A stretch of DNA of 64,000 bases from Xenophilus arseniciresistens. Lineage in GTDB: Bacteria > Pseudomonadota > Gammaproteobacteria > Burkholderiales > Burkholderiaceae_C. The DNA lies in contig NZ_JAQIPB010000011.1 in NCBI RefSeq assembly GCF_028023875.1, forward strand, positions 1 through 64,000. Direction: 5' to 3'. The translations under genes and the position numbers were made by a program. How positions within the stretch are numbered: the stretch's first letter is position 1; every line of letters starts with the position of its first letter. The notes under the pieces are model-generated. The model did no database searches, was not told the DNA's origin, and saw only the letters and a program-made list of their open reading frames with translations. Below, piece after piece: positions 17,717 through 26,938 of this stretch.

Positions 17717-19168
17717 ATGAGCGATATCCAGATGCTGATCGGCGGCGCACCGCGCGCCGCGTCCAACGGCGCCACCTTCACGCGCCGCAACCCGCTGGAC
17801 GGCAGCGTGGCCACCACCGCGCCGGCCGCCACGGCCGAAGACGCGAAGGCCGCCGTCGATGCGGCGGCGCAGGCCTTCCCGGCCTGGGCCGCGCTGGGCC
17901 CGGGCGCGCGCCGCGCGCTGCTGCTCAAGGCGGCCGACGCGCTGGATGCGCGCACGCCCGATTTCATCGCCGCGATGGCAGCCGAAACCGGCGCCACCGC
18001 CCTGTGGGCCGGCTTCAATGCCCACCTGGCGGCCGACATGCTGCGCGAGGCCGCATCGCTGACCACGCAGATCAGCGGCGAAGTGATTCCCTCGAACGTG
18101 CCCGGCAGCCTGGCGATGGCGCAGCGCGTGCCGGTCGGCGTGGTGCTGGGCATCGCGCCGTGGAACGCGCCGGTCATCCTGGCCACGCGCGCCATCGCCA
18201 CGCCGCTGGCCTGCGGCAACACGGTGGTGCTCAAGGGCTCGGAGCTGAGCCCGCACACGCACGGCCTGATCATCGAGGCGCTGCAGGAAGCCGGCCTGCC
18301 GCCGGGCGTCGTGAACTTCGTGACCAACGCACCGGCCGACGCCGGCCCGGTGGTCGAGGCCATGGTCGCGCACCCTGCGGTGCGCCGCGTGAACTTCACG
18401 GGCTCCACCAAGGTGGGCCGCATCATTGCGCAGCTGGGCGCCAAGTACCTCAAGCAGTGCGTGCTCGAACTGGGCGGCAAGGCGCCCTTCGTGGTGCTGG
18501 ATGACGCCGACCTCGATGCCGCCGTGGATGCCTGCGCTTTCGGCAGCTTCATGAACTCGGGCCAGATCTGCATGTCCACCGAGCGCATCATCGTGGACCA
18601 GGCCATCGCCGATGCCTTCGTCGAGAAGTTCGTGGCCAAGTCCAAGGCCCTGCCGCTGGGCGACCCGCGCCAGGGTCCGGTGGTGCTGGGTTCGGTGGTC
18701 GACATGGCGACCGTGGAGCGCTGCAACCGCCTGATCGACGACGCGCTGGCCAAGGGCGCCAAGCTGCTGTGCGGCGGCAAGGCCGACAGCACCCTGGTGC
18801 CGGCCACCCTGCTGGACCATGTGACGCCCGAGATGGCCATCTACCGCGAGGAGAGCTTCGGCCCCGTCAAGCCCATCGTGCGCGTCAATGGCACGGAAGA
18901 AGCCATCGCCTGCGCCAACGACAACGAGTTCGGCCTGTCGGCCGCCGTCTTTGGCCGCGATGCGGGCCGCGCCTATGCGGTGGCGCAGCGCATCGAGTCG
19001 GGCATCTGTCACGTCAACGGCCCCACGGTGCACGACGAGGCGCAGATGCCCTTCGGTGGCGTGAAGGCCTCGGGCTACGGCCGCTTCGGCGGGCGCGCCG
19101 GCATCGAGGCCTTCACCGAGCTGCGCTGGATCACGGTGCAGACCGCGCCGCGCCACTACCCGTTCTGA
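17717..19168 (+). CDS. Aldehyde dehydrogenase (salicylaldehyde/vanillin type)
   Basis: A 483-residue NAD(P)-dependent aldehyde dehydrogenase. The catalytic Cys lies in NSGQICMSTERI, the general base Glu in LELGGKAPF, and the nucleotide-binding loop in NFTGSTKVGR. Segments such as ISGEVIPSNVPGS and the GQICMSTERI box are typical of the salicylaldehyde/vanillin dehydrogenase subgroup. It starts 28 bp after livF and ends before a strong terminator, so it is the last gene of the transporter operon. It probably oxidises the aldehyde made from the imported compound, yielding an aromatic acid; the substrate is inferred. Confidence 0.9.
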   Translation: MSDIQMLIGGAPRAASNGATFTRRNPLDGSVATTAPAATAEDAKAAVDAAAQAFPAWAALGPGARRALLLKAADALDARTPDFIAAMAAETGATALWAGFNAHLAADMLREAASLTTQISGEVIPSNVPGSLAMAQRVPVGVVLGIAPWNAPVILATRAIATPLACGNTVVLKGSELSPHTHGLIIEALQEAGLPPGVVNFVTNAPADAGPVVEAMVAHPAVRRVNFTGSTKVGRIIAQLGAKYLKQCVLELGGKAPFVVLDDADLDAAVDACAFGSFMNSGQICMSTERIIVDQAIADAFVEKFVAKSKALPLGDPRQGPVVLGSVVDMATVERCNRLIDDALAKGAKLLCGGKADSTLVPATLLDHVTPEMAIYREESFGPVKPIVRVNGTEEAIACANDNEFGLSAAVFGRDAGRAYAVAQRIESGICHVNGPTVHDEAQMPFGGVKASGYGRFGGRAGIEAFTELRWITVQTAPRHYPF

Positions 19169-19186
19169 TACAGCGCCTCCTCCATG

Positions 19187-19225
19187 AAAAAAGCGGCGGC
19201 CTTTTGCGGGCCGCCGCTTTTTTTT
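19187..19225. terminator. Bidirectional Rho-independent terminator
   Basis: A perfect stem GCGGCGGCC (19193-19201) and GGCCGCCGC (19209-19217) with a 7-nt loop, flanked by A6 on the left and T8 on the right. The A and T tracts extend the pairing, so it works on both strands. It separates the aldehyde dehydrogenase operon from the convergent amino-acid ABC operon. Confidence 0.92.
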
Positions 19226-19240
19226 CCTGCCGTGGGCCGG

Positions 19241-20047
19241 TCAGGCCGCTGCGCGTTCGCGGCCCTGGTGGAAGCGCTCCAGGAAGGCTGCGAGCTTCGG
19301 GTCCCTGGGCGCATGCATCACCTCGTGGGCCGGGCCCAGCTCGGCCATCACGCCATCGCGCATGTAGCCGATGCGGTCGGACACCTGCTCGGCAAAGGCC
19401 ATCTCATGCGTCACCAGCACCATGGTCATGCCATCGGCCGCCAGGTCGCGGATCACATTGAGCACCTCGCCCACCAGTTCCGGGTCCAGTGCCGAGGTGG
19501 GTTCGTCGAACAGCATCACGGCCGGGCGCATGGCCAGCGCGCGGGCAATGGCCACGCGCTGCTTTTGGCCGCCGGACAGGCGGCTGGGGAACTGGTCGGC
19601 CTTTTCGGCCAGGCCCACCTTGCCCAGCAGCTCCATCGCATGGGCGCGGGCCGTGGCCACGGACTCGCCCTTGACCTGCACCGGCCCCTCGATGATGTTC
19701 TGCAGCACCGTCTTGTGCGGGAACAGGTTGAAGTGCTGGAACACCATGCCGATGTCGCTGCGCAGCGCGGCCAGGGCCGGGTCCTTGGGCGCACGCGCAC
19801 CCTTCTTGCCGAAGCGGAAGTCGTGGCCGGCCACATGCAGCTCGCCTTCCTCGGGCATCTCCAGCAGGTTCATGCAGCGCAGGAAGGTGGACTTGCCCGA
19901 GCCGCTGGAGCCGATCAGCGTCACCACTTCGCCGGGGTTCACCGACAGCGTGACGCCCTTGAGCACATGGTGGCTGCCGAAGGACTTGTGGATCGCCTGC
20001 GCCTGCAGGATGGGGGCGGAAGAAGAAGAGGAGGCGGCGGTGGTCAC
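19241..20047 (-). CDS. Polar amino-acid ABC transporter ATPase
   Basis: A 268-residue GlnQ/HisP-type ATPase. Walker A is GSSGSGKST, the signature LSGGQKQR, Walker B VMLFDEPTSALDPE, and the switch loop LVTHEMAFAE. The start is a GTG at 20047 that overlaps the permease stop (GTGA), with a serine-rich leader (TTAASSSSS) before the ATPase domain. It is the last gene of the three-gene transporter operon and ends 15 bp before the terminator. Confidence 0.93.
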   Translation of the reverse strand: MTTAASSSSSAPILQAQAIHKSFGSHHVLKGVTLSVNPGEVVTLIGSSGSGKSTFLRCMNLLEMPEEGELHVAGHDFRFGKKGARAPKDPALAALRSDIGMVFQHFNLFPHKTVLQNIIEGPVQVKGESVATARAHAMELLGKVGLAEKADQFPSRLSGGQKQRVAIARALAMRPAVMLFDEPTSALDPELVGEVLNVIRDLAADGMTMVLVTHEMAFAEQVSDRIGYMRDGVMAELGPAHEVMHAPRDPKLAAFLERFHQGRERAAA

Positions 20048-20718
20048 TTGGAGGCTCCGAGGCGCTTCTCGATGCGGTTGGCCACCAGGGTCAACGGGAA
20101 GAGGATCGCGAAGTAGATGGCGGCGATGACGGTGTAGACCTCCAGCGGGCGGAAGCTCGCGCCCGTGATCACCGTGCCCTGGTAGAGCAGGTCGCCCACG
20201 GCCACGGCCGAGACCAGCGAGGTGTTCTTGAGCTGCAGGATGGTCTGGTTGATCAGCGCCGGGATCATCAGCGGCACCGACTGCGGCAGGATGATGCGGG
20301 CAAAGATCTTGCCGCGGCGCATGCCGATGGCGCGGCCCGCTTCCCACTGGCCCTTGTCGATGGCCTCGATGCCGCCGCGGAAGATCTCTGCGTAGAAGGC
20401 GCCGGCGTAGAACGTGAGCGCGATGAAGCAGGCCGTGCCGGCCGACAGATCCACGCCGATGAGCACCGGCAGCGCGTAGTAGGCCCACACCAGCAGCACC
20501 AGCAGCGGGGTGCAGCGGAAGATCTCGGTCCACACCTGGACCGGGACGGACACCCAGCGGGTGACCTTGGGCAGGCGCAGCAGGCCCGTGAAAAGGCCCA
20601 CCACCAGGCCGGCCAGCACCGTCGAGACGGTGAAGCCCAGCGTGACCAGCAGGCCGTTCCAGAAGACCGGCGCATAAGGCAGGAGGGCGCCGAAGTCCCA
20701 GCTGTAAGCGTTCTGCAT
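20044..20718 (-). CDS. Polar amino-acid ABC transporter permease
   Basis: A 224-residue HisM/GlnP-type permease with about five membrane segments. The EAA coupling loop is visible as EAGRAIGMRRGKIFARIILPQ, and the family N-terminal transmembrane region as GLLVTLGFTVSTVLAGLVVG. Such permeases normally act as a homodimer when only one is encoded, as here. It lies 16 bp after the binding-protein gene. Confidence 0.93.
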   Translation of the reverse strand: MQNAYSWDFGALLPYAPVFWNGLLVTLGFTVSTVLAGLVVGLFTGLLRLPKVTRWVSVPVQVWTEIFRCTPLLVLLVWAYYALPVLIGVDLSAGTACFIALTFYAGAFYAEIFRGGIEAIDKGQWEAGRAIGMRRGKIFARIILPQSVPLMIPALINQTILQLKNTSLVSAVAVGDLLYQGTVITGASFRPLEVYTVIAAIYFAILFPLTLVANRIEKRLGASK

Positions 20719-20734
20719 GCGTGAGGAAGAAGAA

Positions 20735-21598
20735 TCAGAACTGGATCTCGGCCGGGATGTCTTCCGGCTTGATGGACAGCGCGGCGAAGCCCTTGCTCAT
20801 CCACTCGCGGGTCTGGCCGCTGAAGCGGTTGTTGTCGGCCCACACGCTCAGGAAGTTCTTCCAGCGCGGATCGCTCTCGATGCGGATGCCCAGGTTGGTG
20901 GGCATGGTCAGCGTGGGCTTGGGAATGTTGAGCGTGCCCACGTTGGGGTTCTTCTTCATCGTCGAGATCGCGATGACGGCCAGCGAGACGTTGCAGTCGG
21001 CGCGGCCCGTGGCCACGGCCATGATGGCCTCGTCACGGGTCTTGAAGCCCACGATGGTGGCCTTGGGGCAGTAGCGGCGCGCGATGGTCTCGTGCGTGGA
21101 GCCGATGTCCACCGCGATCTTGACCTCCTTCTTGTTGATCTGCTCCCAGGTGTCGACCTTGGCAAAGCCCTTGCGCGCGATCACGGTGTACGAATGCACC
21201 AGCAGCGGCGAGGAGAAGTCGATCACCAGCGCGCGCTGCGGCGTGGGGCTGACGGCGAAGGCCAGATCCACCTTGCCCGACTGCAGGTCCAGGATCTGGT
21301 TGCCCCAGCTCGATTCCACCGGTTCCACCTTGGCGCGCAGGATGCCCGCGATGTCGCCGGCCATCTCCAGGCAGGCGCCGCTCCACTGGCCCGAAGCCAG
21401 GTCCTTGTGGAAGTAGGGCTCCTGGCCCGGGATCACGGCCACGCGCAGCACGCCGCTCTTTTGCACCTTGTCCAGCGTCGAGCCCGAGGCGGCGCCTGCC
21501 GTGCCCTGGGCCTGGGCCGGGGTGGTGATGGCCGCGGTGGTGGTGGCAGCCACCACGCCGGCAGCGGCGACGTGGTTGAAGATCTGTCTGCGTTGCAT
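20735..21598 (-). CDS. Polar amino-acid ABC transporter substrate-binding protein
   Basis: A 287-residue family 3 extracellular solute receptor. The signal peptide ends at PAQAQ. The mature protein shows GVLRVAVIPGQEPYF, GKVDLAFAVSPTPQRALVIDFSSP and GSTHETIARRY, all typical of this family. It heads the minus-strand operon and is divergent from putA across 442 bp that contain PutA-type boxes. The ligand is unknown; proline, ornithine or arginine would fit the surroundings. Confidence 0.93.
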   Translation of the reverse strand: MQRRQIFNHVAAAGVVAATTTAAITTPAQAQGTAGAASGSTLDKVQKSGVLRVAVIPGQEPYFHKDLASGQWSGACLEMAGDIAGILRAKVEPVESSWGNQILDLQSGKVDLAFAVSPTPQRALVIDFSSPLLVHSYTVIARKGFAKVDTWEQINKKEVKIAVDIGSTHETIARRYCPKATIVGFKTRDEAIMAVATGRADCNVSLAVIAISTMKKNPNVGTLNIPKPTLTMPTNLGIRIESDPRWKNFLSVWADNNRFSGQTREWMSKGFAALSIKPEDIPAEIQF

Positions 21599-22040
21599 GT
21601 TCGTAATTCCGTGAATTGAAGGGGTGGGCGCGGCCTTATTGAAAAAACAAGGCGCAAATTGAATTCACCGCATCATCGAAGCAATGACGGGTGAGAGGCG
21701 GCGGCAAAAAGAGGAATGGAAATGCGCGATGAAAGGAATCGGGTTGCACCTCGTCGGCGGCGATTTTGAAGATGTTGCGTGAGCCTTGTCAACGCGGTTG
21801 CACTGGTGTTAACCCTCGATTCCGGTGCGAACTCTGGGCATTTGCACCAGTGCGGTGCATGATTGGGCGGTGGCGCTTGGGAACAGGTGAGCCTGCGGCG
21901 ATGCGGCGGAGCGTCTGCAAGTCGCGTGCCTGGTTTTACTGGCGGGTTGCACCTATTGGAAATTAGATTGAAATCGGGTTGCACCTTTTCTCGCTCTTGA
22001 CTAGCATTCGCGCAATTCAATTTCAAAACAGTGAGCGAAC
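21599..22040. promoter_or_regulatory. Divergent control region with four GTTGCA boxes (candidate PutA operators)
   Basis: This 442-bp region separates the amino-acid ABC operon from putA. It carries four exact GTTGCA boxes on the plus strand at 21743-21748, 21797-21802, 21946-21951 and 21978-21983. The first and last are part of an identical 13-mer, ATCGGGTTGCACC. There is one near match, GTTGCG, at 21774-21779. A separate dyad, TGCACC-N5-GGTGCA, lies at 21843-21859. GTTGCA is the established core of the E. coli PutA operator, where PutA represses putA and divergent putP. No coding sequence is visible here. Confidence 0.7.
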
Positions 22041-25000
22041 ATGCCCTTGGTGACATTGGGGGTCAAACTCGATGATGCGGTGCGCGAGCGCCTCAAGGCG
22101 GCGGCCCAGAAGGTGGACCGCACGCCGCATTGGCTGATCAAGCAATCCATCTACGCCCAGCTCGAGGCGATCGAGCGCGGCGAGCCCGTGGGCGGCCTGC
22201 CCGGCGCGGCCCCCCTGGCGGCCGACGAAGACGGCCAGCCCGAGGCCGAGCGAGCGGCCCAGCCCGTGCCGCCCTTTTTGTCCTTTGCCGAAAGCGTGCT
22301 GCCGCAGACCGTGCTGCGCGCGGCCATCACCGCCGCCTGGCGCCGGCCCGAGCCCGAGCAGGTGGCCATGCTGCTGCCCGGCGCGCGGCTGGATGCGGCC
22401 CGGGCCGAAGCCGCGCACCAGATGGCCTGCCGCCTCAGCGAAGGCCTGCGTGCGCACGAGTCGGGCGGCAAGGCCGGGCTGGTGCAGGGGCTGCTGCAGG
22501 AGTTCTCGCTGTCTTCGCAGGAAGGCGTGGCGCTGATGTGCCTGGCCGAGGCGCTGCTGCGCATCCCCGACCGCGCCACGCGCGATGCGCTGATCCGCGA
22601 CAAGCTCAGCGGCGGCAACTGGCAGCCGCACGTGGGCAGGAGCAGTTCGCTGTTCGTCAACGCCGCCACCTGGGGCCTGATGTTCACCGGCAAGCTGGTG
22701 GCCACCCACAACGAGACCGGCCTCTCCAACGCGCTGGGCCGCGTGCTCTCGCGCGGCGGCGAGCCGCTGGTGCGCAAGGGCGTGGATATGGCCATGCGCC
22801 TGATGGGCGAGCAGTTCGTGACCGGCGAGACCATCGGCAAGGCGCTGGCCAACGCCGCGCGGCACGAGGCGCGGGGCTTTCGCTATTCGTACGACATGCT
22901 GGGCGAGGCCGCGCTCACCGACGCCGACGCGCGCCGCTACGTGGCCTCCTACGAGCAGGCCATCCACGCGATCGGCCGCGCCGCCGCGGGCGCGGGCATC
23001 TACCGCGGCCCGGGCATTTCGATCAAGCTCTCGGCCCTGCACCCGCGCTACAGCCGCGCCCAGCATGCGCGCGTGATGGACGAGCTGTACCCGCGCCTGC
23101 TGGCCCTGACCGAACTCGCGCGCCGCTACGACATCGGCCTGAACATCGACGCCGAGGAGGCTGACCGGCTGGAGCTGTCGCTGGACCTGCTCGAGCGCCT
23201 GTGCCACGAGCCCTCGCTCGCCGGCTGGAACGGCATCGGCTTCGTGATCCAGGCCTACCAGAAGCGCTGCCCGCACGTGATCGACTGGGTGATCGACCTG
23301 GCGCGCCGCAGCCGGCATCGGCTGATGATCCGACTGGTCAAGGGCGCCTACTGGGACAGCGAGGTCAAGCGCGCGCAGATCGACGGTCTGGAGGACTACC
23401 CGGTCTACACGCGCAAGGCCCACACCGACCTGGCCTACATCGCCTGCGCCCGCAAGCTGCTGGCCGCGCCCGAGGCCGTGTTCCCGCAGTTCGCCACGCA
23501 CAACGCGCACACGCTGGCGGCCATCTACCAGCTCGCGGGCCAGAACTATTACGAAGGCCAGTACGAATTCCAGTGCCTGCACGGCATGGGCGAGCCGCTG
23601 TACGAGCAGGTGGTGGGCGCCACGGCCAAGGGCGGGCTCAACCGGCCCTGCCGCATCTACGCGCCCGTGGGCACGCACGAAACGCTGCTGGCCTACCTGG
23701 TGCGCCGCCTGCTGGAGAACGGCGCCAACACCTCCTTCGTCAACCGCGTGGCCGACCGCAGCCTGCGCATCGAGGACCTGGTGACCGACCCCGTGGCGCA
23801 GGTGGAAGCGGCCGGTGCCGCCGAAGGCCGCGTGGGCCTGCCGCATCCGCGCATTGCGCTGCCGCGCGCGCTCTACCAGGGCGAGCAGTGTGCGCGCGTC
23901 AATTCGCAGGGGCTGGATCTGGCCAACGAGCAGCGCCTGGGTTCGCTCTCCAGCGCGCTGCTGCAAAGCGCCGCCACCGCCTGGCAGGCCGCGCCCATGC
24001 TGGCCGAACCCGTGGCGCCCGGCGCGCTGCAGCCGGTGCGCAACCCGGCCCGCCATGACGACGTAGTGGGCCAGGTGCAGGACGCCACCCTGGCCGACGT
24101 GTCGGCGGCGTTGGACGCCGCCGAGGCCGCCTTCGACATCTGGCGCGCCACGCCGCCGGCCGAACGCGCGGCCGTGCTCGAGCGCGCGGCCGATGCGCTG
24201 GAAGGCCAGATGCAGATGCTGCTGGGCCTGATCGTGCGCGAAGCCGGCAAGACCCTGGCCAATGCCGTGGCCGAGGTGCGTGAGGCGGTGGACTTTTTGC
24301 GCTACTACGCCGAGCAGGTGCGCGCCGAGTTCAGCAACGACACGCACCGCCCACTGGGCCCCGTGGTCTGCATCAGCCCCTGGAACTTCCCGCTGGCCAT
24401 CTTCACGGGCCAGGTGGCGGCCGCGCTGGCGGCGGGCAACACCGTGCTGGCCAAGCCGGCCGAGCAGACGCCGCTGATCGCCGCGCAGGCCGTGCGCCTG
24501 CTGCACGAGGCCGGCCTGCCGCCCGGCGCGCTGCAGCTGCTGCCGGGGCCCGGCGAGACCATTGGCGCCGCGCTGGTGGCCGATGAACGGGTGCAGGGCG
24601 TGATGTTCACGGGCTCGACCCAGGTCGCACGCCTGCTGCAGCGCGCGCTGGCCGGCCGGCTGGATGCGCTGGGCCACCCCGTGCCGCTGATCGCCGAAAC
24701 CGGCGGGCAGAACGCGATGGTGGTGGACTCATCGGCCCTGGTCGAACAGGTGGTGGCCGATGTGATGGCCTCGGCCTTCGACAGCGCGGGCCAGCGCTGC
24801 TCGGCCATGCGCCTGCTGTGCGTGCAGGACGACGTGGCCGACCGGCTGCTGGAGATGCTCAAGGGCGCGATGGTCGAGGCCACGCTGGGCAACCCCGAGC
24901 ACCTGGCCGTGGACGTGGGCCCGGTCATCGACGCGCAGGCGCAGCAGGGCCTGCTGGCCCACATCGAGGCCATGCGCGGGCGCGGCTTCGAAGTCTTCCA

Positions 25001-26018
25001 GGCCGCGCTGGCCCATGGCGACGACGTGCGCGGCGGCACCTATGTGACGCCGACCCTGATCGAGATCGACCGCGTCGATGCGCTGGACAAGGAAGTCTTC
25101 GGCCCCGTGCTGCATGTGCTGCGCTACCCGCGCGAGGCGCTCGACGCGCTGATCGACGGCATCAACGCCACGGGCTATGGCCTGACGCTGGGCGTGCATT
25201 CGCGCATCGACGAGACCATCGAACACGTGACCGGCCGCGTGCATGTGGGCAATGCCTATGTGAACCGCAACATGGTGGGCGCCGTGGTGGGCGTGCAGCC
25301 CTTTGGCGGCGAGGGCCTGTCGGGCACCGGCCCCAAGGCCGGCGGGCCGCTGTACCTGTACCGCCTGCTCGCGCATCGCCCGGCCGGCACGCAGCTGCGC
25401 CTGGGCACGCCGCTGGCGGTGCCGGCGCAGGAGATGGATGGCGTGGAGGGCCTGCCGCGCCGCGCTGCACTCGAGGCGCTCAAGCGCTGGTGCGAAGCGG
25501 CAGGTGCCGAACTCGCGCCCGTGGCGCCGCTGTGTGAGCGCTTCGCGCAGCAAAGCCCCAGCGGCCAGCAGCGCCTGCTCAGCGGCCCCACCGGCGAGCG
25601 CAACGTCTACACCGTACGGGCGCGTGAGCAGGTGCTGTGCATCGCCACGCAGCCGGCCGACTTGCTGTGCCAGCTGGCGGCCGTGCTGGCCGTGGGCGCG
25701 CGCGCCCTCTGGCCCGATGCGGCCGCGCCGCGCGCGCTGCTGCAAACCCTGCCGCCGGCCGTGCAGGAATGCGTGCTGCTCAGCGCCGGCTGGCGCAGCG
25801 ATGGCTCGGCCTTTGGCGCGGTGCTGCACCACGGCGATTCGGACCAGCTTCGCACCATCAGCGAAGTGCTGGCCGAACGCCCGGGCCCGATCGTGAGCCT
25901 GCAGGCGCTGGCACCCGGCGAGACCGACATCGTGCTCGAGCGCCTGGTGCAGGAGCACAGCCTGAGCGTCAACACCGCCGCCGCGGGCGGCAACGCCAAC
26001 CTCATGACCATCGGCTGA
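22041..26018 (+). CDS. putA: Trifunctional PutA: repressor, proline dehydrogenase, P5C dehydrogenase
   Basis: A 1325-residue protein, about the length of E. coli PutA (1320). Residues 1-47 form a ribbon-helix-helix DNA-binding domain (VTLGVKLDDAVRERLKAAA, then TPHWLIKQSI). The FAD proline dehydrogenase domain contains RLVKGAYWDSEVKRAQ and YLVRRLLENGANTSFVNRV. The P5C dehydrogenase domain has catalytic Glu886 (ETGGQN) and Cys920 (GQRCSA). GEGLSGTGPKAGGPLY and a trailing C-terminal domain follow. It oxidises proline to glutamate at the membrane and, when proline is scarce, should bind the GTTGCA boxes upstream. Confidence 0.97.
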   Translation: MPLVTLGVKLDDAVRERLKAAAQKVDRTPHWLIKQSIYAQLEAIERGEPVGGLPGAAPLAADEDGQPEAERAAQPVPPFLSFAESVLPQTVLRAAITAAWRRPEPEQVAMLLPGARLDAARAEAAHQMACRLSEGLRAHESGGKAGLVQGLLQEFSLSSQEGVALMCLAEALLRIPDRATRDALIRDKLSGGNWQPHVGRSSSLFVNAATWGLMFTGKLVATHNETGLSNALGRVLSRGGEPLVRKGVDMAMRLMGEQFVTGETIGKALANAARHEARGFRYSYDMLGEAALTDADARRYVASYEQAIHAIGRAAAGAGIYRGPGISIKLSALHPRYSRAQHARVMDELYPRLLALTELARRYDIGLNIDAEEADRLELSLDLLERLCHEPSLAGWNGIGFVIQAYQKRCPHVIDWVIDLARRSRHRLMIRLVKGAYWDSEVKRAQIDGLEDYPVYTRKAHTDLAYIACARKLLAAPEAVFPQFATHNAHTLAAIYQLAGQNYYEGQYEFQCLHGMGEPLYEQVVGATAKGGLNRPCRIYAPVGTHETLLAYLVRRLLENGANTSFVNRVADRSLRIEDLVTDPVAQVEAAGAAEGRVGLPHPRIALPRALYQGEQCARVNSQGLDLANEQRLGSLSSALLQSAATAWQAAPMLAEPVAPGALQPVRNPARHDDVVGQVQDATLADVSAALDAAEAAFDIWRATPPAERAAVLERAADALEGQMQMLLGLIVREAGKTLANAVAEVREAVDFLRYYAEQVRAEFSNDTHRPLGPVVCISPWNFPLAIFTGQVAAALAAGNTVLAKPAEQTPLIAAQAVRLLHEAGLPPGALQLLPGPGETIGAALVADERVQGVMFTGSTQVARLLQRALAGRLDALGHPVPLIAETGGQNAMVVDSSALVEQVVADVMASAFDSAGQRCSAMRLLCVQDDVADRLLEMLKGAMVEATLGNPEHLAVDVGPVIDAQAQQGLLAHIEAMRGRGFEVFQAALAHGDDVRGGTYVTPTLIEIDRVDALDKEVFGPVLHVLRYPREALDALIDGINATGYGLTLGVHSRIDETIEHVTGRVHVGNAYVNRNMVGAVVGVQPFGGEGLSGTGPKAGGPLYLYRLLAHRPAGTQLRLGTPLAVPAQEMDGVEGLPRRAALEALKRWCEAAGAELAPVAPLCERFAQQSPSGQQRLLSGPTGERNVYTVRAREQVLCIATQPADLLCQLAAVLAVGARALWPDAAAPRALLQTLPPAVQECVLLSAGWRSDGSAFGAVLHHGDSDQLRTISEVLAERPGPIVSLQALAPGETDIVLERLVQEHSLSVNTAAAGGNANLMTIG

Positions 26019-26068
26019 AGCGCCGCGGCCGTCCTTCCTTTGACTTCCTTTTCTCTCCCGTTGATTCC

Positions 26069-26875
26069 ATGAAGAAGATCCTGTTCATCGGCTACGGCAA
26101 CATGGGCGCGGCCCTGGGCGAAGCCTGGCGCGCGCGCAGCGAAGGCGCGCGCGTGCTGGCCATCGACCCGGCCTTTGCCACCCGGCCCGCCGCGCATGGC
26201 TTTGCATCGGCTCAGGCTTTGGCCGATGCCGGTGAGGGCGGTGCCTTCGACCTGATCGTGCTGGCCGTCAAGCCCGCGATGGCCGCCGATGCGCTGCGCG
26301 CGCTGCCGCACCCGTGGATGCAGGGCGCCGTGCTGCTGAGCATTGCGGCCGGCGTGCGCCTGGCCAGCCTGCGCGCCGCGGCGCCTGCGGGCCTGCGCCT
26401 GGTGCGCGCCATGCCCAACACGCCGGCCCTGCTGGGCCTGGGCTGCACGGGCCTGTTCGCAGAGGCCGACGTGGATGAGGCCGCGCGCGAACAACTGGGC
26501 GCGCTGCTGCGCCATGTGGGCTCGGTGCACTGGCTCCAGGCCGAGGCGCAGATCGACCAGGTCACGGCCATCAGCGGCAGCGGCCCGGCCTACTACCACC
26601 TGTTCAGCGAAGCGCTGGCGCAGGCCGGCCAGGCGCTGGGCCTGCCGGCCGAGCTGGCACGCGCGCTGGCGGCCGGCACGGCCGCGGGCGCCGCCGCGCA
26701 GCAGGGCGCACCGGGGGCGGACTTCGCCGCGCTGCGCCGCGCCGTCACCTCGCCCAACGGCACCACGGCCGCGGCCATTGCCGTCTTCGAGCAGGACGAG
26801 GCGCTGCGCCAGCTGGTGCTGAAGGCCGCGCAGGCCGCGCACCGCCGCGCCATCGAGCTTTCCAGCGCCGCCTGA
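26069..26875 (+). CDS. proC: Pyrroline-5-carboxylate reductase
   Basis: A 268-residue enzyme that reduces P5C to proline with NAD(P)H. The N-terminal Rossmann motif is ILFIGYGNMGAAL, and the family signature is seen in MPNTPALLGLG and AISGSGPAYYHLFSEAL, plus RRAVTSPNGTTAAAI near the C-terminus. The start at 26069 gives the standard N-terminus. It lies 50 bp after putA on the same strand. This is unusual because one enzyme consumes the intermediate the other produces and returns it to proline. Confidence 0.96.
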   Translation: MKKILFIGYGNMGAALGEAWRARSEGARVLAIDPAFATRPAAHGFASAQALADAGEGGAFDLIVLAVKPAMAADALRALPHPWMQGAVLLSIAAGVRLASLRAAAPAGLRLVRAMPNTPALLGLGCTGLFAEADVDEAAREQLGALLRHVGSVHWLQAEAQIDQVTAISGSGPAYYHLFSEALAQAGQALGLPAELARALAAGTAAGAAAQQGAPGADFAALRRAVTSPNGTTAAAIAVFEQDEALRQLVLKAAQAAHRRAIELSSAA

Positions 26876-26938
26876 GGCGGGCGCCACTTTCATCTTCTTC
26901 CTCCTTTTTCCTGTTCGCTCTTCACTCCAAAGCCTGAC

